A stretch of 64,000 nucleotides of DNA. Origin: Paenibacillus sp. NEAU-GSW1 (GTDB lineage: Bacteria; Bacillota; Bacilli; Paenibacillales; Paenibacillaceae). The position numbers and the translations under genes are program-made. Positions 55,213 to 63,357 of the stretch are shown one piece after another (position 1 is the first letter of the stretch; each line of letters begins with the position of its first letter). The stretch spans positions 110,076 to 174,075 of the forward strand of contig NZ_WOVL01000012.1 of the NCBI RefSeq assembly GCF_009737085.1. The letters run 5' to 3'. A model generated the notes under the pieces. It had not been told where the DNA came from. It was given only the letters and a program-made list of their open reading frames with translations, and ran no database searches.

Positions 55213-56100
55213 ATGAACCGACAATCGAGAAAACAACAACGAAGAACTAAGTTATGGTTTGCATTGGTATGCGTCATTGCCATCGCCGCGTTTTTGCTCA
55301 TAAGATACGAGAATTCGATCGCGCAAGCGCCGGAAGAGGCAGCAAATCCGCAAGCTTCAACGGGCGTGACGGCTTCTCCGTCTCAGACACCGCAAAATAC
55401 GGACGAGCCTGCTGCGGCAACAGAAGCGCCTTCCGATGAACCTGCTGAAACGGACAAACCGGCTGCCACAGCCAAGCCGAAGCCAACTGACGATGAGGAC
55501 GGCATGGCGGTCATAGCCGAGCCCGATAGCGTAACTGCTTTAGTCAACAAGCAGAATAAACTGCCGGAAAACTATGAACCGGCCGATCTCGTTTATCCGG
55601 ACGTATTGTTTACGTTCAATGAAAAAATCGATAAGCGCAAAATGCGCAAGGAAGCAGCAACAGCGCTGGAAGAGATGTTCGACGGGGCAAAATCCGACGG
55701 CATTCATTTAGCGGGCGTATCGGCGTATCGTTCGCATGCGACGCAAAAGTCGCTGTTCGAGCGCTATGTGAAGAAAGACGGCTTGGAGAAGGCGAAGACG
55801 TACAGCGCCTTTCCGGGCACGAGCGAGCATGAAACGGGCTTGGCAATCGACGTATCGGGCAGCGACGGCAAATGTGCCGCATCCGATTGCTTCGGAGGTA
55901 CGCCGGAAGCGGTATGGCTTGCTGATCATGCCGATGAATACGGCTTTATTATTCGTTATCCGGATGGAAAAGAAGACATTACCGGCTATAAGTACGAACC
56001 GTGGCATCTTCGTTATGTAGGCAAAGATATATCGTCGGAAATAGCGGAGCAAGGCATTACGCTGGAGGAATATTTCAACGCGGTGCCGGTCAACAATTAA
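55213..56100 (+). CDS. D-alanyl-D-alanine carboxypeptidase, VanY family
   Basis: This 295-residue exported zinc peptidase trims the terminal D-Ala from peptidoglycan stems. An N-terminal membrane anchor (about 12-27) leads to a low-complexity Thr/Pro/Glu-rich linker (about 35-95) and the VanY domain. Zinc ligands are visible in PGTSEHETGLAIDVSG (His and Asp) and EPWHLRYVG (His). AAGGAG precedes the ATG. It is divergent from ltaS; both act on the wall. Confidence 0.94.
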   Translation: MNRQSRKQQRRTKLWFALVCVIAIAAFLLIRYENSIAQAPEEAANPQASTGVTASPSQTPQNTDEPAAATEAPSDEPAETDKPAATAKPKPTDDEDGMAVIAEPDSVTALVNKQNKLPENYEPADLVYPDVLFTFNEKIDKRKMRKEAATALEEMFDGAKSDGIHLAGVSAYRSHATQKSLFERYVKKDGLEKAKTYSAFPGTSEHETGLAIDVSGSDGKCAASDCFGGTPEAVWLADHADEYGFIIRYPDGKEDITGYKYEPWHLRYVGKDISSEIAEQGITLEEYFNAVPVNN

Positions 56101-56114
56101 TGCAACCTAACAAT

Positions 56115-56181
56115 AGCGGCGCATAACGTCCGAGTGCAGGGGAAGCCTAATTCCAGCACGTGGCGTATGCGCCGCTTTTTG
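56115..56181 (+). terminator. terminator after the VanY gene
   Basis: AGCGGCGCATA (56115-56125) pairs with TATGCGCCGCT (56166-56176), with a GTGC/GCAC inner pair, followed by TTTTTGC. It can also serve the convergent small gene. Confidence 0.75.
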
Positions 56182-56197
56182 CTTTGATGTTTTTCGT

Positions 56198-56353
56198 TTA
56201 CAGCTTTGATTCGAACGTTTTGCAGTCGGTTTCCTCGGAGTGTTTCGCTTGCTTGTCACGATTGTTTACGACATAGATGGAAGAAGCGTGGCAATGGTTT
56301 CCTGCGGCCCAGAACTTGCAAGAATTGACTTCACAAAGTACATCCTTAGCCAT
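56198..56353 (-). CDS. DUF1540 small cysteine protein, 51 residues
   Basis: This 51-residue protein starts at ATG 56353, 7 bases after GGAGGAGGTGATT, and ends at 56198. Four cysteines at residues 7, 12, 21 and 44, in CEVNSC, HC and DC contexts, fit the DUF1540 domain, which is thought to bind a metal. Such proteins are common in Bacillota and often occur in spores; function is unknown. It is too short for standard length cut-offs but the ribosome site and cysteine pattern make it convincing. Confidence 0.88.
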   Translation of the reverse strand: MAKDVLCEVNSCKFWAAGNHCHASSIYVVNNRDKQAKHSEETDCKTFESKL

Positions 56354-56471
56354 GATTGAATCACCTCCTCCGTCTATAGGATAGACAATGGCGGAGGTGA
56401 TTTATACTTGAGAATCATACTCATTTGCTAGGATTGGCGCGGGTTGCGAGGCATTTAGGGAAGTCGCGATG

Positions 56472-57788
56472 CTAGTCCATTTCGTAGATCGAACCGGATT
56501 TGCTGGCATACAGCTCGGCGTACACTTTTTCCGCATAAGCGTCGGTCATTCCCGATATATAATCGGCAACAAACCGAGGCCAGCTCCAGTTCTGCTTATG
56601 CTGCTCATAGCTTGCTACCCAATCGGGCGGCAAAATCAAACGGCCGTATTCCGGCACTTTAAAGCTGTCCCATAACCGCTTGATCATAATTTCGCTCCGT
56701 TTTTGCAGCCGCTGTACGCGAAAATCTTTAATTAGCGTCACCCAAGCGAGCTTTTTCAAAATTTCCATCGTGCGAAGCAGCTCCAGATCCTGCTTGCCGT
56801 TTTCGATGAACGAAACCTTCTTCCAGCCTTTTGCGGGATCATCGATAATGCCGATTTTGCCTGCAAAAGTGCTGACCCAGCGAGCCTTCATCTCTCTGCG
56901 GGTACGGGACGATTCATGGTCATATTGAACGTACAGCTCTTCCCATTGCTGCAAGTAGTCGGTGAGAACTTGCTTGACCATTGCCGGAATATCGACCTGA
57001 TCCCAGCCGACCTCCATATTGCCTTGGTCATCTACGATCTCTTGGACGAGATTGTCGATCAGACGGCTGTCCTCAAAAAACGTTCGGTTCATTTGAATTT
57101 TGCCGGCACGAATCCCGTCTTCAATATCATGCGTCGAATAAGCGATATCATCGCATAAGTCCATTAATTGCGCTTCAAGCGTCGAGCAGCCCAGAGGCAT
57201 TTGCCAAAGATCGCGAAGATGCTCGATTTCTTGCCATTCCGAAGCGTAAAGCCCTTTAAGTTTGCTCGGTTCGTCAAGCGAATACGGATATTTATTAATG
57301 GCCAGAAGGGAGGCGGCGGTTAAATCGAGGCCGCTGCCGCTGCCTGCTCTTTTTTCCAGAAACATTAAGATGCGAAAATTTTGCGCGTTGCCTTCATATT
57401 TCAAGCCATGATGCTCCATAAGCAGCTGGTTGAGCACTTCTTCGCCTTTATGGCCGAATGGCGGATGGCCGAGATCATGAGCGAGCGCGGCAATTTCCAC
57501 TACAGCCGGGTCGAGTATGAGGCCGGGATGCTCTTTTTTGGACAAAAAAGCATACTGCTTTCCGAGCCTGCGGGCAACCTCGCGGGCAATTTGCGAAACT
57601 TCGAGCGAATGCGTCAGTCTTGTCCGGTAATAGTCGCCGGAGCCTGCGCCGAATACTTGCGATTTTCCTTGCAGCCGGCGAAAAGCGGGCGATTGAATGA
57701 GCCGAGCGTAATCGCGTTCGTATTCATCCCGTTCCTCGCTGAACGTGCCTAGTACGGGCTCGTCGATGCGTAGCTTGCGTAAGTCCAT
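56472..57788 (-). CDS. deoxyguanosinetriphosphate triphosphohydrolase-like protein
   Basis: This 438-residue HD-domain enzyme hydrolyses dNTPs to nucleosides and triphosphate. The family opening YARLIQSPAFRRLQGKSQVF, the HSLEVSQIAREVARRL segment, and ALAHDLGHPPFGHKGEE (the HD metal site) are clear, followed by DLCDDIAYSTHDIEDGI with the last metal aspartate. ATG 57788 is chosen because GGAGGAGA lies 6 bases upstream; the longer TTG start would cover that site. Substrate preference among dNTPs cannot be read. Confidence 0.93.
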   Translation of the reverse strand: MDLRKLRIDEPVLGTFSEERDEYERDYARLIQSPAFRRLQGKSQVFGAGSGDYYRTRLTHSLEVSQIAREVARRLGKQYAFLSKKEHPGLILDPAVVEIAALAHDLGHPPFGHKGEEVLNQLLMEHHGLKYEGNAQNFRILMFLEKRAGSGSGLDLTAASLLAINKYPYSLDEPSKLKGLYASEWQEIEHLRDLWQMPLGCSTLEAQLMDLCDDIAYSTHDIEDGIRAGKIQMNRTFFEDSRLIDNLVQEIVDDQGNMEVGWDQVDIPAMVKQVLTDYLQQWEELYVQYDHESSRTRREMKARWVSTFAGKIGIIDDPAKGWKKVSFIENGKQDLELLRTMEILKKLAWVTLIKDFRVQRLQKRSEIMIKRLWDSFKVPEYGRLILPPDWVASYEQHKQNWSWPRFVADYISGMTDAYAEKVYAELYASKSGSIYEMD

Positions 57789-57962
57789 GGCTGTCTCCTC
57801 CAATCCGTTCCGCCGCGTCTATGTATGTTGGCAGCGTAAATGCTTGTGAGCATTGTAGCATATTTGAACATGACACGCCCATTTAGTATTATTTATTAGA
57901 AGAAAAATTTACAAATTCGTCCCGATCCGGAAGTGTTGGCGCAAGTGAAGTGAGGTGCTTCT

Positions 57963-59423
57963 ATGAATATTGCAGCGAATCTTGTTCAAGATATATTTTC
58001 GCTGTTCACGCTGCTTAATATCTTTTTAGCAATAACGGTCATTTTTCTGGAACGCAGAAACGCTTCCTCTACATGGGCATGGCTGATGGTGCTCTATTTT
58101 ATCCCGGTCATTGGCTTTATTCTTTATTTGATTTTGGGCCAGAAGCTGCGTAAACGGAAGCTGAATAAGCTGCTGCGGGAGAGCCAGCGCATTATTGAAG
58201 ATACGATTGAGGGGCAGAAGCTGGAGCTGGAGCGCAGTGCCGTTTCGTTTAACGATCCGGCGATGGCCGGGTACAGCGATATGATGTCGATGAATTTAGT
58301 GAGCAGCTACGCGTTGTATACGCAAAATAACGGCGTACGGATCTACACCGACGGCAACAGCAAATTCGACGCGCTGCTTCGCGATATTGAGTCCGCACAA
58401 CATCATATTCATCTTGTCTATTACATTGTGCGTAATGATAAAATCGGCAACTACTTGCTGGAGCTGTTAACCGAGAAGGCCAAACAGGGCGTAGAAATCC
58501 GGTTTTTGTACGATCATATTGGCAGCAAGGGACTTCCGCGGCGGTTTTTCTCCAAGCTGTGGGCGGCAGGCGGTAAAACGGCAGCTTTTTTTCCATCCCG
58601 TATTCCTTATTTGAATTTAAAGCTGAATTACCGCAATCATCGCAAGCTTGTCATCGTTGACGGTCATACGGGGTACATCGGCGGTTTTAATATCGGAGAC
58701 GAATATTTGGGGCGGAACAAATATTTCGGCGAATGGCGCGATACGCATTTGCGGGTAAAGGGCAACGCCGTTCAACAGATGCAGGCGCAATTTCTAATGG
58801 ATTGGAATATGGCCTCTTCGGGAATGATTGACTTGAACGAGCACTATTTTCCGAGAGAAATTAGCGGCGGCGGCACAATCGGCATGCAGGTGGTGGCAAG
58901 CGGCCCGGATACCGAATACCAGCAAATAAAGGACGCCTATATCAAAATGATCTATTCAGCGAAAAAAAGCGTCTGCCTGCAAACGCCGTATTTTGTGCCG
59001 GATGAAAGCTTGATGACCGCGCTCAAAATCGCAGCGTTGTCCGGCGTTGACGTAAAGGTTATGCTGCCGAGCAAGCCGGATCATTTCTTCGTTTATTGGG
59101 CGACGCATTCCTATGTGAGCGAGCTGCTCGTTGGCGGGGCGAAATGCTTCATGTACGAGAAGGGCTTTCTGCACGCCAAAACGCTCGTCATTGACGGACA
59201 GGTCGCTTCGGTCGGCACGGCCAATATCGACATTCGCAGCTTCAAGCTGAATTTCGAGATGAACGCCTTCATTTATGACAGCGCGACGTCTGCGGAGCTG
59301 CAACGCATTTTTGAAGCGGATTTGGCCTATTGCGAGGAGCTGACGTTGGCGAAGTATAACAATCGTCCGCTTATGAATAAATTTAAAGAGTCGATCAGCC
59401 GGCTGCTGTCGCCGATTTTGTAG
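57963..59423 (+). CDS. cls: cardiolipin synthase
   Basis: This 486-residue phospholipase-D-fold enzyme joins two phosphatidylglycerols to make cardiolipin. Two N-terminal spans (about 5-30 and 38-60) anchor it. Two HKD motifs are intact: NHRKLVIVDGHTGYIGGFNIGDEY near 222-245 and HAKTLVIDGQVASVGTANIDIRSF near 400-423. GTGAGGTG precedes the ATG. It is divergent from the dGTPase gene, with palindrome arrays directly downstream. Confidence 0.94.
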   Translation: MNIAANLVQDIFSLFTLLNIFLAITVIFLERRNASSTWAWLMVLYFIPVIGFILYLILGQKLRKRKLNKLLRESQRIIEDTIEGQKLELERSAVSFNDPAMAGYSDMMSMNLVSSYALYTQNNGVRIYTDGNSKFDALLRDIESAQHHIHLVYYIVRNDKIGNYLLELLTEKAKQGVEIRFLYDHIGSKGLPRRFFSKLWAAGGKTAAFFPSRIPYLNLKLNYRNHRKLVIVDGHTGYIGGFNIGDEYLGRNKYFGEWRDTHLRVKGNAVQQMQAQFLMDWNMASSGMIDLNEHYFPREISGGGTIGMQVVASGPDTEYQQIKDAYIKMIYSAKKSVCLQTPYFVPDESLMTALKIAALSGVDVKVMLPSKPDHFFVYWATHSYVSELLVGGAKCFMYEKGFLHAKTLVIDGQVASVGTANIDIRSFKLNFEMNAFIYDSATSAELQRIFEADLAYCEELTLAKYNNRPLMNKFKESISRLLSPIL

Positions 59424-59454
59424 CGGGGAAGCGAAGCGGGACGGAGCAAGGCGG

Positions 59455-59935
59455 CGCGTAAGACCGAATATGGCCTTACGGAGCGGCAATTGGAGGCATG
59501 TCACTCGAAAGCAGCAGCTGTAAGACCGAAATTGGCTTTACAATCGCGAAAGCGGCTGTTGGTCATGCGCGTAAGACCGAATATGGCCTACGGAGCAGCA
59601 ATTGGAGGCATGTCACTCGAAAGCAGCAGCTGTAAGACCAAAAATGGCTTTACAATCGCGAAAGCGGCTGTTGGTCATGCGCGTAAGACCGAATATGGCC
59701 TTACGGAGCGGCAATTGGAGGCATGTCACTCGAAAGCAGCAGCTGTAAGGCCGAAATTGGCTTTACAATCGCGAAAGCGGCTGTTGGTCATGCGCGTAAG
59801 ACCGAATATGGCCTTACGGAGCGGCAATTGGAGGCATGTCACTCGAAAGCAGCAGCTGTAAGGCCGAAATTGGCTTTACGATCGCGAAAGCGGCTGTTGG
59901 TCATGCGCGTAAGGCCGAATATGGCCTTATCTTTG
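59455..59935. repeat. array of nine TAAGRCC palindromes, 51/62 spacing
   Basis: Four 113-bp units and a partial one hold two palindromes each, TAAGACCGAATATGGCCTTA and a TAAGRCCGAAATTGGCTTTA type. Starts are 59459, 59521, 59572, 59633, 59684, 59746, 59797, 59859 and 59910, giving 62, 51, 61, 51, 62, 51, 62 and 51. Because 113 is not a multiple of three, each frame through it closes quickly; the open frames here are artefacts. The core word is close to that of the array at 6.45 kb. Confidence 0.93.
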
Positions 59936-59944
59936 TTCTAGCGC

Positions 59945-60241
59945 AAATCAAAAAGGGATTCCGCTTATCGAAGATAACCGGAATCCCTTTAACTTTCATC
60001 CTTGCTGCTATTCAATTGAAAAATACACTCCATTCTACAACTTGCGTTGCCATATTTGCACTTGCCTTCAAGTAAGTATTGCCTTTGCCTAGTTTCAGAT
60101 TGTCTTCCTCATCATCTTCTTCAATTCAAATGGATTCCCGCATGTCTGATGTCACGACCGACGCATCGGCTGACTCCTTTCTTTCGGATTAGACATGCTT
60201 CGCTAACTCACTTCATTGGACTATCCCCTCTCGTTTGATGT
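59945..60241 (-). ncRNA. candidate structured small RNA, about 285 nt
   Basis: A minus-strand promoter (60248-60276) and a minus-strand terminator bracket a region with no good coding frame. The terminator stem AAAGGGATTCCG/CGGAATCCCTTT (59952-59963 and 59979-59990) with inner TTATC/GATAA is followed on the minus strand by TTTTTGATTT. Inside, GCATGTCT (60140-60147) and AGACATGC (60191-60198) are perfect complements enclosing GTCA/TGAC (60151-60154, 60171-60174) and CCGA/TCGG (60158-60161, 60166-60169): a nested three-part hairpin. Small cysteine-containing frames appear in the left part but lack a convincing start. It matches no RNA family that I recognise. It could also be a decayed small gene. 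Confidence 0.5.
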
Positions 60242-60247
60242 ACCCTC

Positions 60248-60276
60248 ATTATAGCCTATTATTTTAATTTTGTAAA
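60248..60276 (-). promoter_or_regulatory. sigma-A promoter of the candidate RNA
   Basis: On the minus strand TTTACA (60276-60271), exactly 17 bases, TATAAT (60253-60248). Start expected near 60241. From 60277 to 60420 I see nothing recognisable. Confidence 0.65.
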
Positions 60277-60421
60277 TATTCTGAAAATTAATAGAGAGCC
60301 TGTTTTGCATAAATCGTTCTAAAGTAGCAGTCTATAGCAGCGACTGTGATTAACGGTCTGTAGAAGGATAGGTATTGCGAATCCAGCGAGTATTTGGAAA
60401 GGCTGCACGGGACCGCAATGG

Positions 60422-60460
60422 TTGACCTTTATTAAATTTAGATTTATACTTAGTCTAAAT
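60422..60460 (+). promoter_or_regulatory. perR promoter with PerR-type box
   Basis: TTGACC (60422-60427), 17 bases, TATACT (60445-60450). Overlapping the -10 are TTATACTTAGTCTAA (60444-60458), an 11-of-14 match to the PerR box, and the wider dyad ATTTAGA/TCTAAAT (60436-60442, 60454-60460). Self-control by PerR is inferred. Confidence 0.65.
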
Positions 60461-60509
60461 AAAAAGATGTAACTATAAGCTAATAAGCGACTTTGAGATG
60501 CGGTGTCAT

Positions 60510-60563
60510 TTTGAGCTCCGATTCAAAGTTTCTGATGTTACGGCTAAACTCCTGATGTGAGGA
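60510..60563 (+). promoter_or_regulatory. 5' leader related to that of marR
   Basis: TTTGAGCTCCGATTCAAA (60510-60527) forms a small hairpin and AAACTCCTGATGTGAGGAA (60547-60565) can fold TCCT (60550-60553) onto AGGA (60560-60563), the perR ribosome binding site. The order and words GCGGTGT, TTTGAGCTCCG, TCAAA, AAACTCCTGATG and AGGA match the marR leader at 39825-39868. Confidence 0.5.
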
Positions 60564-60574
60564 ATGAACAGACA

Positions 60575-60961
60575 ATGGCCAAAATAAATTTAACTATACA
60601 ACGAAAAGCGATCCTTGATGTAATCCAGCAATCGCATGACCACCCGACAGCGGCGGACGTTATTGAACGGCTGCGCGGCAACGGTTTCACTTTTGCTTAC
60701 GGTACCGTCTATAACTCGCTTCGCTATTTGACCGATGCGGGCATGATTCGGGAGCTTAAGCTTGGCGAAGCGGCAAGCCGCTATGACGCAAGGACGGATA
60801 ATCATGAGCATATTATTTGTACAGTGTGCGGCCGGGTAGAGGAAGTGCTGACCGAAATGCCGGAAGAATGGATAAAGAAAGTCGCCCAGGAGACGAAGTT
60901 CAAAGTATCGGAAACACATGTCGTACTTGAGGGGGTTTGCGAATCATGCGCCAGCCAATAA
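60575..60961 (+). CDS. perR: Fur-family peroxide regulator PerR
   Basis: This 128-residue metalloregulator is of PerR rather than Fur type by context. The winged helix (about 8-75) is followed by YDARTDNHEHIICTVCGRVEEV, with the regulatory metal site histidines and aspartates and the first CxxC; the second CxxC is CESC near the end, for the structural zinc. It should repress itself and katA through PerR boxes at 60444 and 61855. ATG 60575 lies after GTGAGGAA; the longer GTG frame overlaps that site. Next gene overlaps its end by 16 bp. Confidence 0.9.
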   Translation: MAKINLTIQRKAILDVIQQSHDHPTAADVIERLRGNGFTFAYGTVYNSLRYLTDAGMIRELKLGEAASRYDARTDNHEHIICTVCGRVEEVLTEMPEEWIKKVAQETKFKVSETHVVLEGVCESCASQ

Positions 60962-61758
60962 CAGCATTGAATAGCGAAGAAATCATACCGTCGGCTGGCA
61001 TATTGAGCGGTTCATTCGAAACGGCCGGCAGCGAAATGATTTCACGTACCGCATGCTCGTTGACCAAACGCGTGATGGCGGTCAGTCCGTTCCCTGAACG
61101 AATGCACAAATTAATGCGGCTGCTTTCTGCAGAATGCTTCGATTTGTTTACGCTGCATGACTGGAACAAAGCGTTCGTCAGCAGCTTGCAGCCGGAGCTT
61201 ATTATTTTCGATGCGACGCCTCATCCGCAGCTGAATCCCGACGCCGTTGACGCGCTGCGGGCGGGTCTTCTGCAAACCGCTCATTTGCAGGGCGTGCCGC
61301 TGTTGTTCCTAGTCGGGGAACAAGCGACTGTCGCTTCGCATTCGCTGCCAAAAGGCGCCGAACTTCTCGTCTGGCCGGGTGATCCGGTAAACGCACTGGA
61401 CAAAATCAACGGCATATTGGATCAGCGCGCAGCAACTGGAGCAGGCGTAGGCGTGGAGTCTGGCTACACGTTCAAAGATCTGGCTATTGATTTAAAAAAG
61501 ATGATCGTCTATCGCGGAACTGAACGGATTGATTTAACGAAAACAGAGTATGAGCTGTTGCTCATGTTTATTTCGTCTGACGGCGCGGTGCTTACACGCG
61601 AGGCGATGTTCGACGCGGTATGGGGAAGCCAGTATCTTGGCGGAAGCAATGTCGTTGACGTTCATATCAAAACGCTTCGCAAAAAGCTTGGCGACAGCGC
61701 AGCCTCACCGACCTATATCGTGACGGTGCGGGGAGCCGGCTATCGGCTAGCCGAATAG
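60946..61758 (+). CDS. winged-helix response-regulator-like protein
   Basis: This protein of about 270 residues ends in an OmpR/PhoB-type DNA-binding domain (about 172-270, with TKTEYELLLMFISSDGAVLTREAMFDAVWGSQYLGGSNVVDVHIKTLRKKLG and the YIVTVRGAGYRL wing). The middle (about 45-150) has the length of a receiver domain, but no DD...D...K phosphorylation pattern is clear, so it may be an atypical, unphosphorylated regulator. ATG 60946 follows GAGGGGG; it overlaps perR. No histidine kinase is adjacent. It lies between perR and katA, suggesting a redox link. Confidence 0.85.
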   Translation: MRQPITALNSEEIIPSAGILSGSFETAGSEMISRTACSLTKRVMAVSPFPERMHKLMRLLSAECFDLFTLHDWNKAFVSSLQPELIIFDATPHPQLNPDAVDALRAGLLQTAHLQGVPLLFLVGEQATVASHSLPKGAELLVWPGDPVNALDKINGILDQRAATGAGVGVESGYTFKDLAIDLKKMIVYRGTERIDLTKTEYELLLMFISSDGAVLTREAMFDAVWGSQYLGGSNVVDVHIKTLRKKLGDSAASPTYIVTVRGAGYRLAE

Positions 61759-61854
61759 CGCGTCAATCGCAGCTTCAACTTCACGGCAGCTTCATTTTAT
61801 TTTCATCCGATGTTCATGACATAAGCGGTATGTTTTAAGTAAACTTCAAATAAG

Positions 61855-61873
61855 ATTTAGATTAAGTCTAAAT
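61855..61873 (+). promoter_or_regulatory. PerR-type operator of katA
   Basis: ATTTAGA-TTAAG-TCTAAAT is a perfect 7-bp dyad (61855-61861, 61867-61873) and fits a PerR box of the TTAGA...TCTAA kind. It ends 8 bp before the katA ribosome binding site, so PerR would block transcription through it. Confidence 0.7.
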
Positions 61874-61893
61874 ATAATTTGGAGGTCGTAATC

Positions 61894-63348
61894 ATGGACA
61901 ACCGTTTAACTACAAATCAAGGCGCCCCCGTTGGAGATAATCAAAATTCAAGAACAGCAGGACAGCGGGGTTCAGCCCTTATTGAAGATTATCATTTGCT
62001 TGAGAAGCTTGCACACTTTGACCGCGAGCGGATTCCAGAGCGCGTCGTGCATGCGCGCGGCGCCGGCGCACGCGGCGTATTCGTTGCCGAGAATAGCATG
62101 AAGGCGTATACGAAGGCTCATTTTCTGCAAGAGTCGGGTAAAGAGACACCGGTATTTGCAAGGTTTTCGACGGTCATTCACGGCACCGGCTCGCCTGAGA
62201 CGGCGCGCGATCCGCGCGGCTTTGCCGTTAAGTTTTATACGGAGGAAGGCAATTTGGATATCGTCGGCAACCATCTGCCGGTCTTCTTCATTCGCGATGC
62301 GATGAAATTCCCGGATATGGTTCACTCGCTGAAGCCTTCGCCGGATACAAATGTACAGACACCTGGCCGGTATTGGGATTTCATGACGCTGACACCGGAA
62401 TCGACCCATATGCTGACTTGGGTGTTCTCCGATGACGGCACGCCTGCAAATTACCGGGAAATGGACGGCTTCGGCGTGCATGCGTTTAAATGGATCAATG
62501 CCAAAGGCAAAGCGGTTTATGTAAAATACCGCTGGAAGTCGCAGCAAGGCGTGCGAAATTTCACTGCGGCGGAAGCCTCTGAAGTGCAAGCTCGCGATTT
62601 CAATCATGCGACGCGCGATTTGTACGAAAATATTCAGCTCGGCAATCATCCGAAATGGGATTTGCATGTCCAACTGCTGCCTGTGGAGGATGTCGACCGT
62701 TACGTGTTCGATCCGCTCGACCCGACGAAGGTGTGGCCGGAGGATCTGTTTCCGCTGCACAAGGTGGGCACGATGACGCTGAACCGCAATCCGATCAGTT
62801 ATTTTTCCGAGGTGGAGCAGTCCGCTTTCGCGCCTAGCGCGCTTGTGCCGGGAATAGAGCATTCCGAGGATAAGCTGCTGCAAGGACGGCTGTTCGCATA
62901 TCCGGATACGCAGCGTTACCGTTTAGGCGCTAATTACTTGAACATCCCGGTAAACTGCCCTTATGCGCCGGTTCGCAACCATCAGCGCGACGGCGCCATG
63001 ACTATGGCGGCTGATCCTTCGCCGGTCAATTACGAGCCGAACAGCGATTCCCGCAGCCCGCAGGAATCACCGGAGTATAAGGACAGCTATGCGCCGGTTC
63101 TCGGTTCAGCAGGACGTCAGCCGATCGATAAGACAAATGATTTTACGCAAGCAGGCGAGCGTTACTTGTCGCTGTCGGAAGAGCAGCGCAGCAACCTGGT
63201 GAGCAATCTTGCAGCTGACCTGGCTCAGACGAACGAAGACATTCAGCTGCGTGCAGTGTGCAATTTTTTCCGCGCCAATGTTGAGCTCGGAATGCGCCTG
63301 TCCGAAGGATTAGGCGTCGATATTCGCAAATATGTGCCGCAAAGGTAA
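61894..63348 (+). CDS. katA: vegetative catalase, monofunctional haem type
   Basis: This 484-residue small-subunit catalase splits hydrogen peroxide. Catalytic His is in ERVVHARGAGARGVF near residue 57, Asn in FAVKFYTEEGNLDIVGNHLPVFFIRDAMKFPD, and the haem-ligand tyrosine in RLFAYPDTQRYRLG near 338-351. Length fits the KatA clade of Bacilli. ATG 61894 follows TTGGAGG. The PerR-type dyad directly upstream and perR two genes away indicate peroxide induction. An IS end begins 9 bp after the stop. Confidence 0.96.
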   Translation: MDNRLTTNQGAPVGDNQNSRTAGQRGSALIEDYHLLEKLAHFDRERIPERVVHARGAGARGVFVAENSMKAYTKAHFLQESGKETPVFARFSTVIHGTGSPETARDPRGFAVKFYTEEGNLDIVGNHLPVFFIRDAMKFPDMVHSLKPSPDTNVQTPGRYWDFMTLTPESTHMLTWVFSDDGTPANYREMDGFGVHAFKWINAKGKAVYVKYRWKSQQGVRNFTAAEASEVQARDFNHATRDLYENIQLGNHPKWDLHVQLLPVEDVDRYVFDPLDPTKVWPEDLFPLHKVGTMTLNRNPISYFSEVEQSAFAPSALVPGIEHSEDKLLQGRLFAYPDTQRYRLGANYLNIPVNCPYAPVRNHQRDGAMTMAADPSPVNYEPNSDSRSPQESPEYKDSYAPVLGSAGRQPIDKTNDFTQAGERYLSLSEEQRSNLVSNLAADLAQTNEDIQLRAVCNFFRANVELGMRLSEGLGVDIRKYVPQR

Positions 63349-63357
63349 ATAAACGAA

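Noticed and set aside
59490..60075. Forward reading frames with repeated SLESSSCK-type peptides
   Set aside because: They arise from the 113-bp array, which shifts frame at each unit.
61972..62883. A 303-codon minus-strand frame inside katA
   Set aside because: It is the antisense shadow of a well-conserved catalase.
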